A DNA stretch of 64,000 nt from UBA4971 sp029551185 (GCA_035593725.1 DAOSZN010000007.1:1-64000), one strand, 5' to 3'. Shown: positions 16,375 through 25,328, numbered from the stretch's first letter. The notes: generated by a model from the sequence alone, not told the origin. Numbers and translations are program-made.

Positions 16375-17249
16375 AACAGAAAATAAAGAGCATAAGTAAA
16401 GAATCTAAAATTCGGCCGAGGAAACACCTCGGCCAGAATTTTCTCATAGACCATGGCATTCTAGGGATTATTGCCGATGCTGCCGAGTTAACCAAGGATG
16501 ACGTCGTTCTTGAGATTGGGGCAGGCACCGGCATACTGACTGAGACTCTTGAAAAAGAAGCCGGCCACGTTATTGCTGTGGAGATAGATGAAAGATTGGT
16601 TTCTGTGCTTCACAGACGGTTTTCCCAATATTCTAATGTAGAAGTTGTAAAAGGGGACTTTCTGCAGCTAAACTTGACAGAGCTAATGGCTTCTAGTACA
16701 CTGATTTCAGAGAAGTCTAAAGTGGTTGCTAATTTACCTTACTATATTACGACTCCTATCATTTTGAGATTATTCAGTCATGCTAAGCTTTTTGAAAGAC
16801 TGGTGGTCTTACTTCAAAGGGAAGTCGCTGAGAGAATTGTCGCAGTTCCGGGATCCAAGAGGTACGGAGCGTTTTCCGTAGTCGCGCAATATTATTCGGA
16901 TCCGGAGATCATAACCGTAGTGCCACCGGGGGCGTTTTGGCCTCAACCGAAAGTAGACTCTGCCGTTGTTAGGATGCTGATTCGCGAAACCCCACGGGTC
17001 AACACACTTGATGAGGAAATGTTTTTTGCGGTAGTCAGAGGCGGTTTTGCAAAAAGGCGAAAGACAATCTTAAGGGCGCTCTCGATGGCGGGAAAAACCT
17101 ATCCGGAGCTTGCCTCCGTCAAGGAGGATGATTTAAAGAGGATTCTTGCCGAGGTGGGCGTGGATTCGAAGAGAAGGGCTGAGACAATAACGCTAGGGGA
17201 GTTTGGTCAGATAGCAGACGCAATTGTGCTGGAACGCAGTGAATCCTAG
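16371..17249 (+). CDS. rsmA: 16S rRNA (adenine1518/1519-N6)-dimethyltransferase
   Basis: A 292-residue methyltransferase that dimethylates two adjacent adenines in the 3' end of 16S rRNA. RKHLGQNFLIDH opens the protein, the SAM-binding motif VLEIGAGTGILTETL is near residue 46, and the catalytic NLPYYITTPI is near residue 121. The C-terminal helical domain contains GGFAKRRKTILRAL. ATG 16371 overlaps the yabE-like stop by 4 nt, so translation is coupled. Length and motifs are complete. Confidence 0.95.
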   Translation: MKQKIKSISKESKIRPRKHLGQNFLIDHGILGIIADAAELTKDDVVLEIGAGTGILTETLEKEAGHVIAVEIDERLVSVLHRRFSQYSNVEVVKGDFLQLNLTELMASSTLISEKSKVVANLPYYITTPIILRLFSHAKLFERLVVLLQREVAERIVAVPGSKRYGAFSVVAQYYSDPEIITVVPPGAFWPQPKVDSAVVRMLIRETPRVNTLDEEMFFAVVRGGFAKRRKTILRALSMAGKTYPELASVKEDDLKRILAEVGVDSKRRAETITLGEFGQIADAIVLERSES

Positions 17250-17263
17250 TCAAGGTGAGAAAC

Positions 17264-17734
17264 ATGATATTTATAAGCCCTTCAAAGGGCAAGATGAGTT
17301 TTGACGAAACATTTAAAGATATTGTCAGCTATATGCAGGAAATGCCCGGCGTTCCGTATAGGTTGATTATCGGTACCGATTCTCAGCTTAGGGAGGACGC
17401 TTGTTTTGTTACTGCTATAGTGATTCATAGAGTCGGTAAAGGCGGACGATATTACTATACGAAAGAAAATGAAAAAATGGGCCGAAGCCTGAAGCAGAGA
17501 ATCTTCTTCGAGGCCGCAAAAAGCCTTGGGGTTGCCAGCAAGCTTGCTGAGAAGCTTGCTCAAAATGGGTACGGTGACTTGAATGTGGAAATTCATTTAG
17601 ATATCGGCCAGAACGGTGAAACGAAGGAACTTATTCGAGAGATTGTCGGTATGGTAACCGGCACCGGGTTTGAGGCTAAGATCAAACCTGATGCTTACGG
17701 AGCAACAAAAGTCGCGGACAAGCACAGCAAGTAG
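17264..17734 (+). CDS. YkuK-like (DUF458) ribonuclease H-like protein
   Basis: A 156-residue protein of the DUF458 family. The N-terminal IFISPSKGKMSFDETFKDIV and the core YRLIIGTDSQ...CFVTAIVIHRVGKGGRYYY are typical. An RNase H-like fold with acidic residues (GTDS, HLDIGQNGETKE, KPDAYGA) is predicted for the family; biochemical function is not established. ATG 17264 fits AAGGTGAG; GTG 17255 is possible. It sits 14 bp after rsmA and is followed by a strong terminator. Confidence 0.8.
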   Translation: MIFISPSKGKMSFDETFKDIVSYMQEMPGVPYRLIIGTDSQLREDACFVTAIVIHRVGKGGRYYYTKENEKMGRSLKQRIFFEAAKSLGVASKLAEKLAQNGYGDLNVEIHLDIGQNGETKELIREIVGMVTGTGFEAKIKPDAYGATKVADKHSK

Positions 17735-17782
17735 AAGGCCGGTAAAGTACGGGTTAAATATAGATAGATTTTGCAATGCATG

Positions 17783-17823
17783 ACACGCCTTCCTGGAATC
17801 CGGAGGGCGTGTTCTTTACTTTT
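17783..17823 (+). terminator. Rho-independent terminator after the YkuK-like gene
   Basis: ACACGCCTTCC pairs with GGAGGGCGTGT (one wobble) across an 8-nt loop and is followed by TTCTTTACTTTT. It separates yabG from the rsmA transcript. Confidence 0.8.
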
Positions 17824-17896
17824 AGGAGGTCTCACCTTTTCTCGTCCACTTCATAGTATGTCATATCATGGACATGGTCCCTTTGGAGGGGAGAAT

Positions 17897-18781
17897 GTGG
17901 GTGAGATAAGAATCGGAGATAAAGTGGCACGGAGATCTTACGGCTCGGACGTTATCTTCGTTGTATTAAAGATAATCACAAGTCGGGCAAAGGCTGCAAG
18001 GGCTCTTTTACGAGGCTTAAATGCAAGGCTTATTGCTGACGCTCCTATTGATGACCTTGTGACTATTTGTGAAGAAGAAGTAGAATCATCATCTCAGAGT
18101 CTTCATCAAGAGATACGAAAATCAATGGAAAAGGTATTTCTAAGACGTATGGCAGAGGATTTCAATCTGGATTATCGAGGCCGTGACGGCAAAATTCTGC
18201 CTGCAGGTATTGATTACCTTCATATCCCCGGAAAAGTTCTTCATCTTGATGGGGACGGGAATTACCTGAAGTATTGTCTAAAGTACTACCAAGAACTGGG
18301 CGTACCTGCTGTGGGATACTACATTTCCGAGGAAGCGCAGCCATCGAAGGTGGCAGCGCTCTTTAGAGACCACCTTCCGGACATCTTGGTAGTTACAGGC
18401 CACGACGGGTTCATCGCCCGTGTAGGCGATAAGCTAAATCTGGACAGCTATAGAACGTCTAAGTATTTTGTTGAGACTGTAAAAAGAGCACGACAAGTAG
18501 AGCCGGACAAGGATTCTCTTGTGATAATCGCCGGCGCATGCCAGTCATATTATGAAGCCTTAATAGATGCGGGAGCCAATTTCGCAAGTTCCCCTCAAAG
18601 GATATTCATTCATTGCGCTGACCCGCTACTTGTTGCGGAGAAGGTATCTCATACCCCGTTTAATATGGTTGTTCAGGCGACCCAAGTAGCTGAAAACATA
18701 ATCAGCGGGTTGAATGGAATCGGAGGAATAGAGACCAGGGGAAAACTGCGTCTCAGTTTGCCCAATACAATGCCGAACTAG
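17897..18781 (+). CDS. yabG: Sporulation-specific protease YabG
   Basis: A 294-residue cysteine-type protease made during sporulation that trims coat proteins; in C. difficile it also processes SipL and SpoIVA partners. GTG 17897 is chosen because GGAGGGG lies 5 nt upstream and the product then begins EIRIGDKVARRSYGSDVIF, matching the family N-terminus. Conserved blocks include VLHLDGDGNYLKYCLKYY, VVTGHDG and IIAGACQSYYEALI, which carries the Cys. It lies upstream of veg, as in Bacillus. Its known substrates include the SPOCS-type proteins encoded just downstream. Confidence 0.93.
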   Translation: MGEIRIGDKVARRSYGSDVIFVVLKIITSRAKAARALLRGLNARLIADAPIDDLVTICEEEVESSSQSLHQEIRKSMEKVFLRRMAEDFNLDYRGRDGKILPAGIDYLHIPGKVLHLDGDGNYLKYCLKYYQELGVPAVGYYISEEAQPSKVAALFRDHLPDILVVTGHDGFIARVGDKLNLDSYRTSKYFVETVKRARQVEPDKDSLVIIAGACQSYYEALIDAGANFASSPQRIFIHCADPLLVAEKVSHTPFNMVVQATQVAENIISGLNGIGGIETRGKLRLSLPNTMPN

Positions 18782-18901
18782 GACCGACATGCATTGATAC
18801 GAAGATGGGAGCTTTCTATAGTAATCTTCAGAACGAACGATGTAAAGCCCGCCTTTTGAGGGTTGTGGGGCTTGCCTGCCTAATATATATAAAAAACGCT
18901 A

Positions 18902-18930
18902 TTGACATGATACCGACGTGTTGTTATACT
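18902..18930 (+). promoter_or_regulatory. veg promoter P1 (sigma-A)
   Basis: TTGACA (18902-18907), a 17-bp spacer and TATACT (18925-18930) make a near-consensus vegetative promoter upstream of veg. Confidence 0.7.
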
Positions 18931-18942
18931 TATTTATTTTTC

Positions 18943-18971
18943 TTGACATATTGCCGGAGGCGTGCTAAAAT
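18943..18971 (+). promoter_or_regulatory. veg promoter P2 (sigma-A)
   Basis: TTGACA (18943-18948), 17-bp spacer and TAAAAT (18966-18971), 41 bp downstream of P1 and about 35 bp before the start codon. Tandem near-consensus promoters predict strong transcription, as known for B. subtilis veg. Confidence 0.8.
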
Positions 18972-19005
18972 TAGTTAGGTATGGCCCGCCGAGGAAGGTG
19001 GTAAG

Positions 19006-19281
19006 ATGGCAGGCAGAAATGCTCTCGAGATTATCAAGCAGGATCTTGAGCCGTTTGTTGGCAAGAAGGTTATGGTCAGAGCAAATCAGGGACGCAAGAA
19101 AGTCTTTGAGACTGAAGGAATTCTGGAGAACACTTATCCCAGAGTTTTTGTGGTAAAGCTGTCTGATAAACCGGGATTAGTGAAACGAGTCTCCTATACC
19201 TACGCTGATGTGCTGACTGAGACAGTGAAACTATCTGTTCGGTGTAGGGATGAGGAGAAGAGAATTGGCTGCGCGGGCTAG
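19006..19281 (+). CDS. veg: Veg protein (DUF1021)
   Basis: A 91-residue basic protein. VGKKVMVRANQGRKKVFETE and the segment NTYPRVFVVKL...RVSYTYADVLTETVKL match Veg, a small SH3-like protein abundant in vegetative cells and linked to biofilm control and spore outgrowth in Bacillus. ATG 19006 follows GAGGAAGG with proper spacing. It has two tandem promoters of its own and a terminator after it, so it is a single-gene unit. Confidence 0.92.
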   Translation: MAGRNALEIIKQDLEPFVGKKVMVRANQGRKKVFETEGILENTYPRVFVVKLSDKPGLVKRVSYTYADVLTETVKLSVRCRDEEKRIGCAG

Positions 19282-19308
19282 AACCGTAGTAAGTCTTCAA
19301 TTCAGTAG

Positions 19309-19344
19309 CGGGTAAGGAATTGTTTACAGCCTTACCCGTTCTTA
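19309..19344 (+). terminator. veg terminator
   Basis: CGGGTAAGG (19309-19317) pairs with CCTTACCCG (19330-19338) and is followed by TTCTTAT. The stem is 9 bp. Confidence 0.7.
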
Positions 19345-19477
19345 TGTACACACTTCCTTTGTGTGCAATCGGTTTGCATCCCCTTCTTTCCTATTCTTCT
19401 ACATTCAGCTTGTGCCTATCCTTCTACCCTGTCAGACGCTGTTTGGATTGTTTTCCCTGTTGAAATCCCAGGTAGAA

Positions 19478-19501
19478 CCTCTTAACATTAAAAGTAAGAG
19501 G
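19478..19501 (+). promoter_or_regulatory. Hairpin in the leader of the CAP-domain gene
   Basis: CCTCTTA pairs with TAAGAGG across a 10-nt loop, ending 7 nt before the GGGAGGG ribosome-binding site. It could affect message stability or translation. No riboswitch consensus is recognised. Confidence 0.4.
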
Positions 19502-19520
19502 AACCATGGGAGGGTTACAT

Positions 19521-20285
19521 ATGAACAAACGAATGACTATGGCAGCAATTATCATCGCTGCGCTTGTAATACCGCTCACTCTGTCTGTTCAAGTTTTCGC
19601 GTCTACAACGTACTACTCAAATTCCGGAAGCTTCGGACATCAGTATTTTAGCAGCAATTACTACTCTGGCGGTTCAGGTTCAACTTATTACTATAGTGGA
19701 AACTCATCAGGGGGCTCGACTTATTACTATAGCGGAAAGTCATACTACAATTCGGGCAGCAACACTTACTACTATAACTCAGGCAACACCTGGTACTATG
19801 GCAATGGCTCGTACACGCCTTCAAGGCCCGGTTCGACCCCTGCTCCTCAGCCAACTCCCAAACCCGAGCCGCAACCGGAACCTACTCCCACACCGGGACT
19901 TACTGCTGACGAACAGAAGATGGTGGACTTGATTAATCAGGAAAGGGCGAAAGCAGGGCTTGCGCCTCTTGCTGTTGACTTAGGACTGGTTGATTTGGCT
20001 CGCAGGAAGAGTCAGGACATGATTGCAAACAACTACTTCAGCCACACATCCCCGACTTACGGCGATCCTTTCCAGATGATGACTGCAGCAGGGATTAGCT
20101 ATCGATCCGCAGGCGAAAACCTGGCAGGTGCCCGAACCGTGGATCAAGCGCACTCAGCCCTTATGAACAGCGCCGGGCACCGTCAAAACATACTTAGCCC
20201 GACATACAATAAGGTCGGTGTAGGAATTGCTACAGGGGGTCCTTATGGTAGCATGTATACCCAGCTGTTCATTGCTACATGGTAA
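19521..20285 (+). CDS. Secreted CAP/SCP-domain protein with Tyr-rich repeats
   Basis: A 254-residue secreted protein. A signal peptide covers residues 1-28. It is followed by a Ser/Gly/Tyr/Asn low-complexity region (about 30-105) with repeats such as STYYYSGNSSGG and NTYYYNSG, then a Pro/Glu/Thr linker and a C-terminal CAP domain (EQKMVDLINQERAKAGLAPL, FSHTSPTYGDPFQMM, GHRQNILSPTYNKVGVG). Similar CAP proteins (YkwD, SafA-associated) are common in spore-formers; biochemical role is not fixed. ATG 19521 follows GGGAGGG. The Tyr-rich part may be surface-adhesive or cross-linkable, as Tyr-rich coat proteins are; that is inference. Confidence 0.85.
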   Translation: MNKRMTMAAIIIAALVIPLTLSVQVFASTTYYSNSGSFGHQYFSSNYYSGGSGSTYYYSGNSSGGSTYYYSGKSYYNSGSNTYYYNSGNTWYYGNGSYTPSRPGSTPAPQPTPKPEPQPEPTPTPGLTADEQKMVDLINQERAKAGLAPLAVDLGLVDLARRKSQDMIANNYFSHTSPTYGDPFQMMTAAGISYRSAGENLAGARTVDQAHSALMNSAGHRQNILSPTYNKVGVGIATGGPYGSMYTQLFIATW

Positions 20286-20353
20286 ACACGAGAGAAAAAT
20301 GTTTCCGGAAGGAAGTTAACCGGTAACGTATAAGCATATTGAAGCATAGGACA

Positions 20354-20384
20354 GGCCTTCTTATCGTGTCAGGATAAGAAGGCC
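20354..20384. terminator. Bidirectional terminator between the CAP and cwlD genes
   Basis: GGCCTTCTTATC pairs perfectly with GATAAGAAGGCC around a 7-nt loop, between two convergent genes. It can serve both strands; the plus side is followed by GTTCTTAT. Confidence 0.75.
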
Positions 20385-20388
20385 GTTC

Positions 20389-21108
20389 TTATGAGCCTTC
20401 AAAAAAAGCCAAGAGTCCGCGAAAGATTGCTTCAGCAAGACGTTGTCGATACGTAGGAGTAAGAAGCAGCTGCTTTTCATCAGGGTTGGAAATGAATCCA
20501 ACTTCTACGATAACTGCAGGTAAGCGCGCCGCGTTTAACACATAATAATCCCCCTCCAGCACAGACTGACCGCCGAAAGGGGCAACATCCTTTAACGCTT
20601 GTTGGATGCAGGTCGCCAGTCGCTTGCTTTCAGGTTTGTTCTTGCTATAAAGAACAATTGCACCGCGGGTGGAAGCGGAACCCACTTTGTTTACATGTAT
20701 ACTGACGAAGACATCTGAGTTAGTGCGATGCGCTATGTGTATTCGTGCAGCCAGATCCTGCCTGTGTCGTGTTTTCTCTTCGGGCCAAATGGGACTCATT
20801 TCCCAGTCTCCATGCCTGGTCAAAATAGGTACCGCTCTCGCCCTGGCCAGGAGGTAGCACACATTCTTGGCGATTTCAAGCACAATATCCTTTTCAAGAA
20901 CGCCTCCATCATCATGGGAGCCGGGATCAATGCCACCGTGTCCAGGATCAACTGTGATTACCTTGCCTACCATCGCAGGATGAAGCGGGGCCAAAACCGG
21001 GATTGCTCTTCCTACAACAAGCGCCGACAATATCAGGAATAGGATCCCAAGAAAAAAGCCACCGGCAGTCTTTCTTGTAATAACCAATACCGATATTCTT
21101 CTGCTCAT
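20389..21108 (-). CDS. cwlD: N-acetylmuramoyl-L-alanine amidase CwlD
   Basis: A 239-residue Amidase_3 enzyme that removes peptide side chains during muramic-lactam formation in the spore cortex. A membrane segment is near residues 14-36. Zinc-site motifs are VDPGHGGIDPGSH, the Glu in GVLEKD, SIHVNKV and VEVGFISNPDEKQLLL, all intact. Start at 21108 is fixed by AGGGGAGG 8 nt upstream on the minus strand. It is convergent with the CAP gene and divergent from the first SPOCS gene. CwlD rather than another amidase is favoured by length, anchor and setting. Confidence 0.85.
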   Translation of the reverse strand: MSRRISVLVITRKTAGGFFLGILFLILSALVVGRAIPVLAPLHPAMVGKVITVDPGHGGIDPGSHDDGGVLEKDIVLEIAKNVCYLLARARAVPILTRHGDWEMSPIWPEEKTRHRQDLAARIHIAHRTNSDVFVSIHVNKVGSASTRGAIVLYSKNKPESKRLATCIQQALKDVAPFGGQSVLEGDYYVLNAARLPAVIVEVGFISNPDEKQLLLTPTYRQRLAEAIFRGLLAFFEGS

Positions 21109-21296
21109 ACAGGCACCTCCCCTTGAGAGAACTATATTCTGATGAGCCTTGGCTAATCTCTGAAGAACGGACAGAACGACCCGGAGTGGCAAAAAGAAGC
21201 TGTGTGTTCATGGACAAACGGAACCATCGGTTCATAAGATACTGTACGATTCTACGCTTGCCTTCCAGGTTTGTGATGCTTAAGGGGGATAAGCTT

Positions 21297-23243
21297 ATGT
21301 CATATGCAACTCATAGATCTTGTTCCGAGCTGATTCTTACGTTGCCTATTCCGGCAATCAAGATAAAGGAAATCCGTGCTCACATTGACAGCATTACAAC
21401 ACATGTGATTCCGGATAAGGTGATAGTCCAAGGGACTCTTGAAAAACAGGTGTTTTTTGTCGGAGAAGATAACATCGTTCACCATGTACCGGAACGTGCG
21501 CGTTTTAAAGCCTTAATTGAGATACCAGGGGTTGTGCCCGACCCGGAGGTAGTCGTCGAGGCGCATCCGAGGATTTTCAATATTATTGCTGCCTTGAGTC
21601 CTGACGGCACTCAAATAATGCAAAAGATTATCATCGATGTAGATGTGACAGTCACCCGGTTTGTTCAGGTGCATCTTGCCGAAAACCCTGAGGGGCCACT
21701 TGTCATGGCGGAAGAAGTGGTAGGAGAAGATACAGGTCAGGTCCTTGAATCAGGCACTGTGACTCTGGTTACGCCTGCAGTCAAGGTAACTGAGATTCGA
21801 GCAAATCCTGAAATTACTCAGGTCATGGTAAAAGAAGACAAAGTGGTGGTTCAAGGGAACATCCTGAAGCAGATCTTCTTTATTGATCTTGATCAGGTAG
21901 GCCGACATCAAGCTGTCGTGGTACCGTTCGCGATAATGATAGACATCCCCGGCGCGGAGCCGGGCATGAATGCCCAGGTGCGTGCTACTGTAGTAGATGT
22001 AAATTTCACCTTGGATCCGACAGGGGCTTTTGTCAATCAGGAAGTGGTCGTTGACGTATTCGTGAAAGTCACAGAGACAGTTGAGGTATCGCTGGAGTTA
22101 GGGGACTTTACTGTCAAGACCGAGCAAGTGGTTACAACTGCCGCAACTCAGATAATGGAAGAAGTCACTGTTGGTTTGTCGCAACCTGCCATCAAGATCA
22201 AGGACATAGATCTGGTTGTACAGGATGTACTTGGCCGTACGATTGCAGATAAAGTCATCATCCAAGGCGTCTTTATAAAAGACGTATACTACATTAACGA
22301 AGACGATGTGGAAGTCGCGGAGTCGTTCACTGTTCCCTTCAGCACTTTCATACCGGTTCCAGGGGTTACGCCAGGGCTTAACGTTTTTGTCAACGCGCAG
22401 GCTCAACCGGCAGTATTTGACCCTTTGCAGACCGGAACCGAAATAACGGAGAAGGATCTTGCAGATATTGAGGTCATCATTACAGAGACAGTGAGGCTTG
22501 ATGTTCAACAGGAAACCGGCGGAACATTGTTCAAGGTTCAGCAGGTTGTCGGAGAAGGTACAGCGCAGGTTTGCGCTGAAGGAATAACCGTACCTGTGCT
22601 TCCGATTACCATAGAATTTGCCAGGATACGTGTGGGAGAGGCTGTAGAGGTCGAAAAGCAGCTTCTCGTAGAGAACACAATTTCTCTGCCTTTCATCGCC
22701 AAAAAGATCAGGTCAGTAGAATTCTCAATTCAAAATGTAACCTGGGTGATCGTAAGCGAGCAGGTTCTTGTTGAAGGTAAAGTTAAGAAGGACGTACTTG
22801 TGGTCGGGCTTGATAATATAGTCCACCATATCCAAGAGACAGTCCCGTTCAGCGGATTTGTGAGTGTTCCCGGAATCGTGGAAGGCGCTGCAGTTACTGT
22901 AGATGTAGTAGTGGAAAGCCTTGTCCAGAATCTCATATGCGGGGGAAGAAAGATTCAGCAGCTGATAGTCTTGCTAGTCACTGTCACGTCAGCCGAAGAG
23001 AGAATCGTTCAAGTGGTAGTAAATGTGACCGGGCCCGGTGTCTTCGTAACCAAGACAAAGGTTCTTGTTGACGTAGTGGATGACGGTATCCCGGAGCCTG
23101 TGCCTCTTGATGTGGTCACAGATCTTAGCGGGCCCAACGTAGATACAGTCACGAAGGAGACCCTTCCCCTTGTAGTAATTGTGAACGGGACTGTCGGCCC
23201 TATGCCGGTGTCTGTAGTAACGAACGCTACATTTAAGATTTAG
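21297..23243 (+). CDS. Four-module SPOCS (DUF3794) spore-envelope protein
   Basis: A 648-residue protein made of four DUF3794/SPOCS modules. Each contains the core [DE]KV[IV][IV]QG-x5-[FY], here VIVQGTLEKQVFFV, VVVQGNILKQIFFI, VIIQGVFIKDVYYI and VLVEGKVKKDVLVV, followed by an IPG turn. There is no LysM, signal peptide or membrane segment. The family includes SipL of C. difficile, which binds SpoIVA at the forespore surface. ATG 21297 follows TAAGGGGGA at 7 nt. The C-terminal 100 residues are Val-rich and less repeat-like. It is the first gene of the SPOCS array. Confidence 0.85.
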   Translation: MSYATHRSCSELILTLPIPAIKIKEIRAHIDSITTHVIPDKVIVQGTLEKQVFFVGEDNIVHHVPERARFKALIEIPGVVPDPEVVVEAHPRIFNIIAALSPDGTQIMQKIIIDVDVTVTRFVQVHLAENPEGPLVMAEEVVGEDTGQVLESGTVTLVTPAVKVTEIRANPEITQVMVKEDKVVVQGNILKQIFFIDLDQVGRHQAVVVPFAIMIDIPGAEPGMNAQVRATVVDVNFTLDPTGAFVNQEVVVDVFVKVTETVEVSLELGDFTVKTEQVVTTAATQIMEEVTVGLSQPAIKIKDIDLVVQDVLGRTIADKVIIQGVFIKDVYYINEDDVEVAESFTVPFSTFIPVPGVTPGLNVFVNAQAQPAVFDPLQTGTEITEKDLADIEVIITETVRLDVQQETGGTLFKVQQVVGEGTAQVCAEGITVPVLPITIEFARIRVGEAVEVEKQLLVENTISLPFIAKKIRSVEFSIQNVTWVIVSEQVLVEGKVKKDVLVVGLDNIVHHIQETVPFSGFVSVPGIVEGAAVTVDVVVESLVQNLICGGRKIQQLIVLLVTVTSAEERIVQVVVNVTGPGVFVTKTKVLVDVVDDGIPEPVPLDVVTDLSGPNVDTVTKETLPLVVIVNGTVGPMPVSVVTNATFKI

Positions 23244-23324
23244 TCCGGGCCTTAGCGCATCACATTTTCAGGCAGATTTCAATACGATATAGGGAAGAAC
23301 GGCACAAAAGGGGGACTGACTAAG

Positions 23325-25328
23325 ATGTTTATGGGGTCATGGCAATTTGGCATAATCGTGGCTGCTATAGCCCTTGTCCTCCTGGGGCTTATTTTGATTC
23401 CGGGCCGTAGGCGTAGGAACAGAACACGTTTTGGTGTTATAAGCTCTAATCAGAATGGCTTGGAACCGTCTTTCAGGCACAGCGATTCATGGTCATCACT
23501 GAAACAACAGATAGCTGAAGCAGCCTTTATCGCTGATTGTGACCATTTGAATGACAGCGGAGAGACAGAGATTCATCCGGAGACAGCCGGTGACCACGTT
23601 GCCCGAACCAAGAGAAATCTCGTGTTGCGTGGTTCTGATTCGTGGTGTATCAGAACCGGTTCGCCCCTCTCAGACAATGCCACACATGTTTCATCAGAAG
23701 ACATTTCCCCGAATCCGTTAAGCGGTACAAACAACATAGAGGAGCCGGACGGAAATCCAAGTCAGGCTGATGAAGCCTGCCAAACCGAGGACGCAGGCGA
23801 AATTCCTTACATAACAGCAACGCCTGTCCCTGGTGCCTCCACAGAAGATTCTCATGCTCAGGCAGAAGACAATGAGGATGCAAAAGACCGGAAATATGCG
23901 CCTATTGAAAGTAGCCCTCAGACGACCGAGGGCCCGAAGAAGGAAAGGCTCGCATTTCTTAATCGTTTGACCGGAAGCCCATGCAGGCTTAGGGAAGGAG
24001 GCTCGCATATGCTTAATCTTGAGAAGTACAGGCAAGTTCAGACAGTATGTCTTAAGGTGGAAAGGGTTATCGGAACAGGTGCAAAGCAGGTTCTTTTGGA
24101 GGAGACAAAGACTATCCCCGGCATAAAGATAGTGGAGATCATTCCTACACTCACTAATATGCGTTCTATCGTAAAGGACTGCAAAGTCATCATTCAGGGC
24201 ACTGTGCATAAGCAGATATTCTTTATCGGCACTGACGAGCTGGAACATCACCTTGCAGAAGACATGGATTTCAGTGAGCTGGTTCATGTCGAGCCACTTG
24301 ATTCCATGTTTCCGGTGAGAGAAGGCATGAACCAGCAAGACTTCTCTGTCATTGAAAACAGCGTATTTGAGTTTGACCCGGATACCGGCGCTTTGACTCA
24401 AAAGATTGTTCTCGGATTATCCGTGAAGGTGACTGAAACACAACAACTTATGGTATCGACTTCTTCTGAAGGCATACCGATTAAAGCTCGTGTTGTAGTC
24501 GGTGAAAACACAAAGCAAAAGTTTATTGAAGAAACAAAAGTCATTCCCGCTATCAAGGTGATTGAGATTGTCCCGCGAATATCCCAGATTAAACACATAG
24601 TCAAGAACGGCAAGGTTTTGGTTCAGGGCGTCATCCACAAGCAGATATTCTTTGTAGGCACAGATGATCTTGTGCATCACCTGGCAGAAGATATTCCTTT
24701 CAGCGATATTGTGCTGGTTAACGGCGCTGGTGAGGGAATGAACTCTCAAGATCATTCATTCATTGATAACCTTGTCTTTGAATTCGATCCTGTCACCGGT
24801 TCGTTGACGCAGAAAATCATCCTTGTCCTCGATGTTAAGGTTACGGAGACATCTGAAGTACGGGTAGAAGTAGACGAAACCGGGGTTCTTATCAAAGCTG
24901 ACCGGATCATCGGATTCGGATGCACGCAGAAGTTGGTTGAGGAAACGAAAACTCTGCCTGCTGTCAAAATTGTGGACATCGATGCCAGGATCAGTGAAAT
25001 GACATCTATTGTGAAGAATGGCAAAGTTATCGTGCAAGGAGTTGTTCATAAACAGATATTCTTTGTCGGCACAGACGACCTTGTGCATCATCTTTCGGAA
25101 GACCTGCCTTTCAGCGAGATGATAGAGATATCCCCGATAGATTCTGAATTCCCTGTGGAAGAAGGGATGGATCAGCAGGAGCATTCGTTTGTCGAGAATA
25201 TCGTATGGGAGTTCGACCCTACCACAGGAGAACTTACGGAGAAGGTGATAATTGCCATAGGCGTGGTAGTCACGAGCCATATTCAAATTCCGGTAGCTGT
25301 AGCCGTCCCCGCGAAGTCCTCCGGCTAA
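23325..25328 (+). CDS. Membrane-anchored three-module SPOCS protein
   Basis: A 667-residue protein: N-terminal membrane segment (residues 7-26) with an RRRRNRTR stop-transfer run, a disordered acidic linker to about residue 225, then three SPOCS modules. The module cores are almost identical (VIIQGTVHKQIFFIGTDEL, VLVQGVIHKQIFFVGTDDL, VIVQGVVHKQIFFVGTDDL), which implies recent internal duplication. A strong internal ribosome-binding site and in-frame ATG at 24009 could also give a soluble 440-residue form. It follows the four-module gene by 80 bp. An anchored SPOCS protein is unlike SipL and might tether the layer to a forespore membrane; that is inference. Confidence 0.82.
   Translation: MFMGSWQFGIIVAAIALVLLGLILIPGRRRRNRTRFGVISSNQNGLEPSFRHSDSWSSLKQQIAEAAFIADCDHLNDSGETEIHPETAGDHVARTKRNLVLRGSDSWCIRTGSPLSDNATHVSSEDISPNPLSGTNNIEEPDGNPSQADEACQTEDAGEIPYITATPVPGASTEDSHAQAEDNEDAKDRKYAPIESSPQTTEGPKKERLAFLNRLTGSPCRLREGGSHMLNLEKYRQVQTVCLKVERVIGTGAKQVLLEETKTIPGIKIVEIIPTLTNMRSIVKDCKVIIQGTVHKQIFFIGTDELEHHLAEDMDFSELVHVEPLDSMFPVREGMNQQDFSVIENSVFEFDPDTGALTQKIVLGLSVKVTETQQLMVSTSSEGIPIKARVVVGENTKQKFIEETKVIPAIKVIEIVPRISQIKHIVKNGKVLVQGVIHKQIFFVGTDDLVHHLAEDIPFSDIVLVNGAGEGMNSQDHSFIDNLVFEFDPVTGSLTQKIILVLDVKVTETSEVRVEVDETGVLIKADRIIGFGCTQKLVEETKTLPAVKIVDIDARISEMTSIVKNGKVIVQGVVHKQIFFVGTDDLVHHLSEDLPFSEMIEISPIDSEFPVEEGMDQQEHSFVENIVWEFDPTTGELTEKVIIAIGVVVTSHIQIPVAVAVPAKSSG
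23995..24011 (+). promoter_or_regulatory. Internal ribosome-binding site and ATG within the SPOCS gene
   Basis: AAGGAGG (23995-24001), 7 nt, then ATG (24009), in frame with the reading frame from 23325. The point falls exactly between the linker and the first SPOCS module (LNLEKYRQVQ). Confidence 0.5.

Noticed and set aside
19640..19800. Repeats considered as a CRISPR or satellite array
   Set aside because: They are in frame and encode the Tyr/Ser/Gly repeats of a secreted protein; there are no regular spacers.
23718..24401. Long antisense frame opposite the anchored SPOCS gene
   Set aside because: The opposite strand encodes clear SPOCS modules. Biased codon use there leaves few stops on the complement, and similar antisense frames occur at every repeat.
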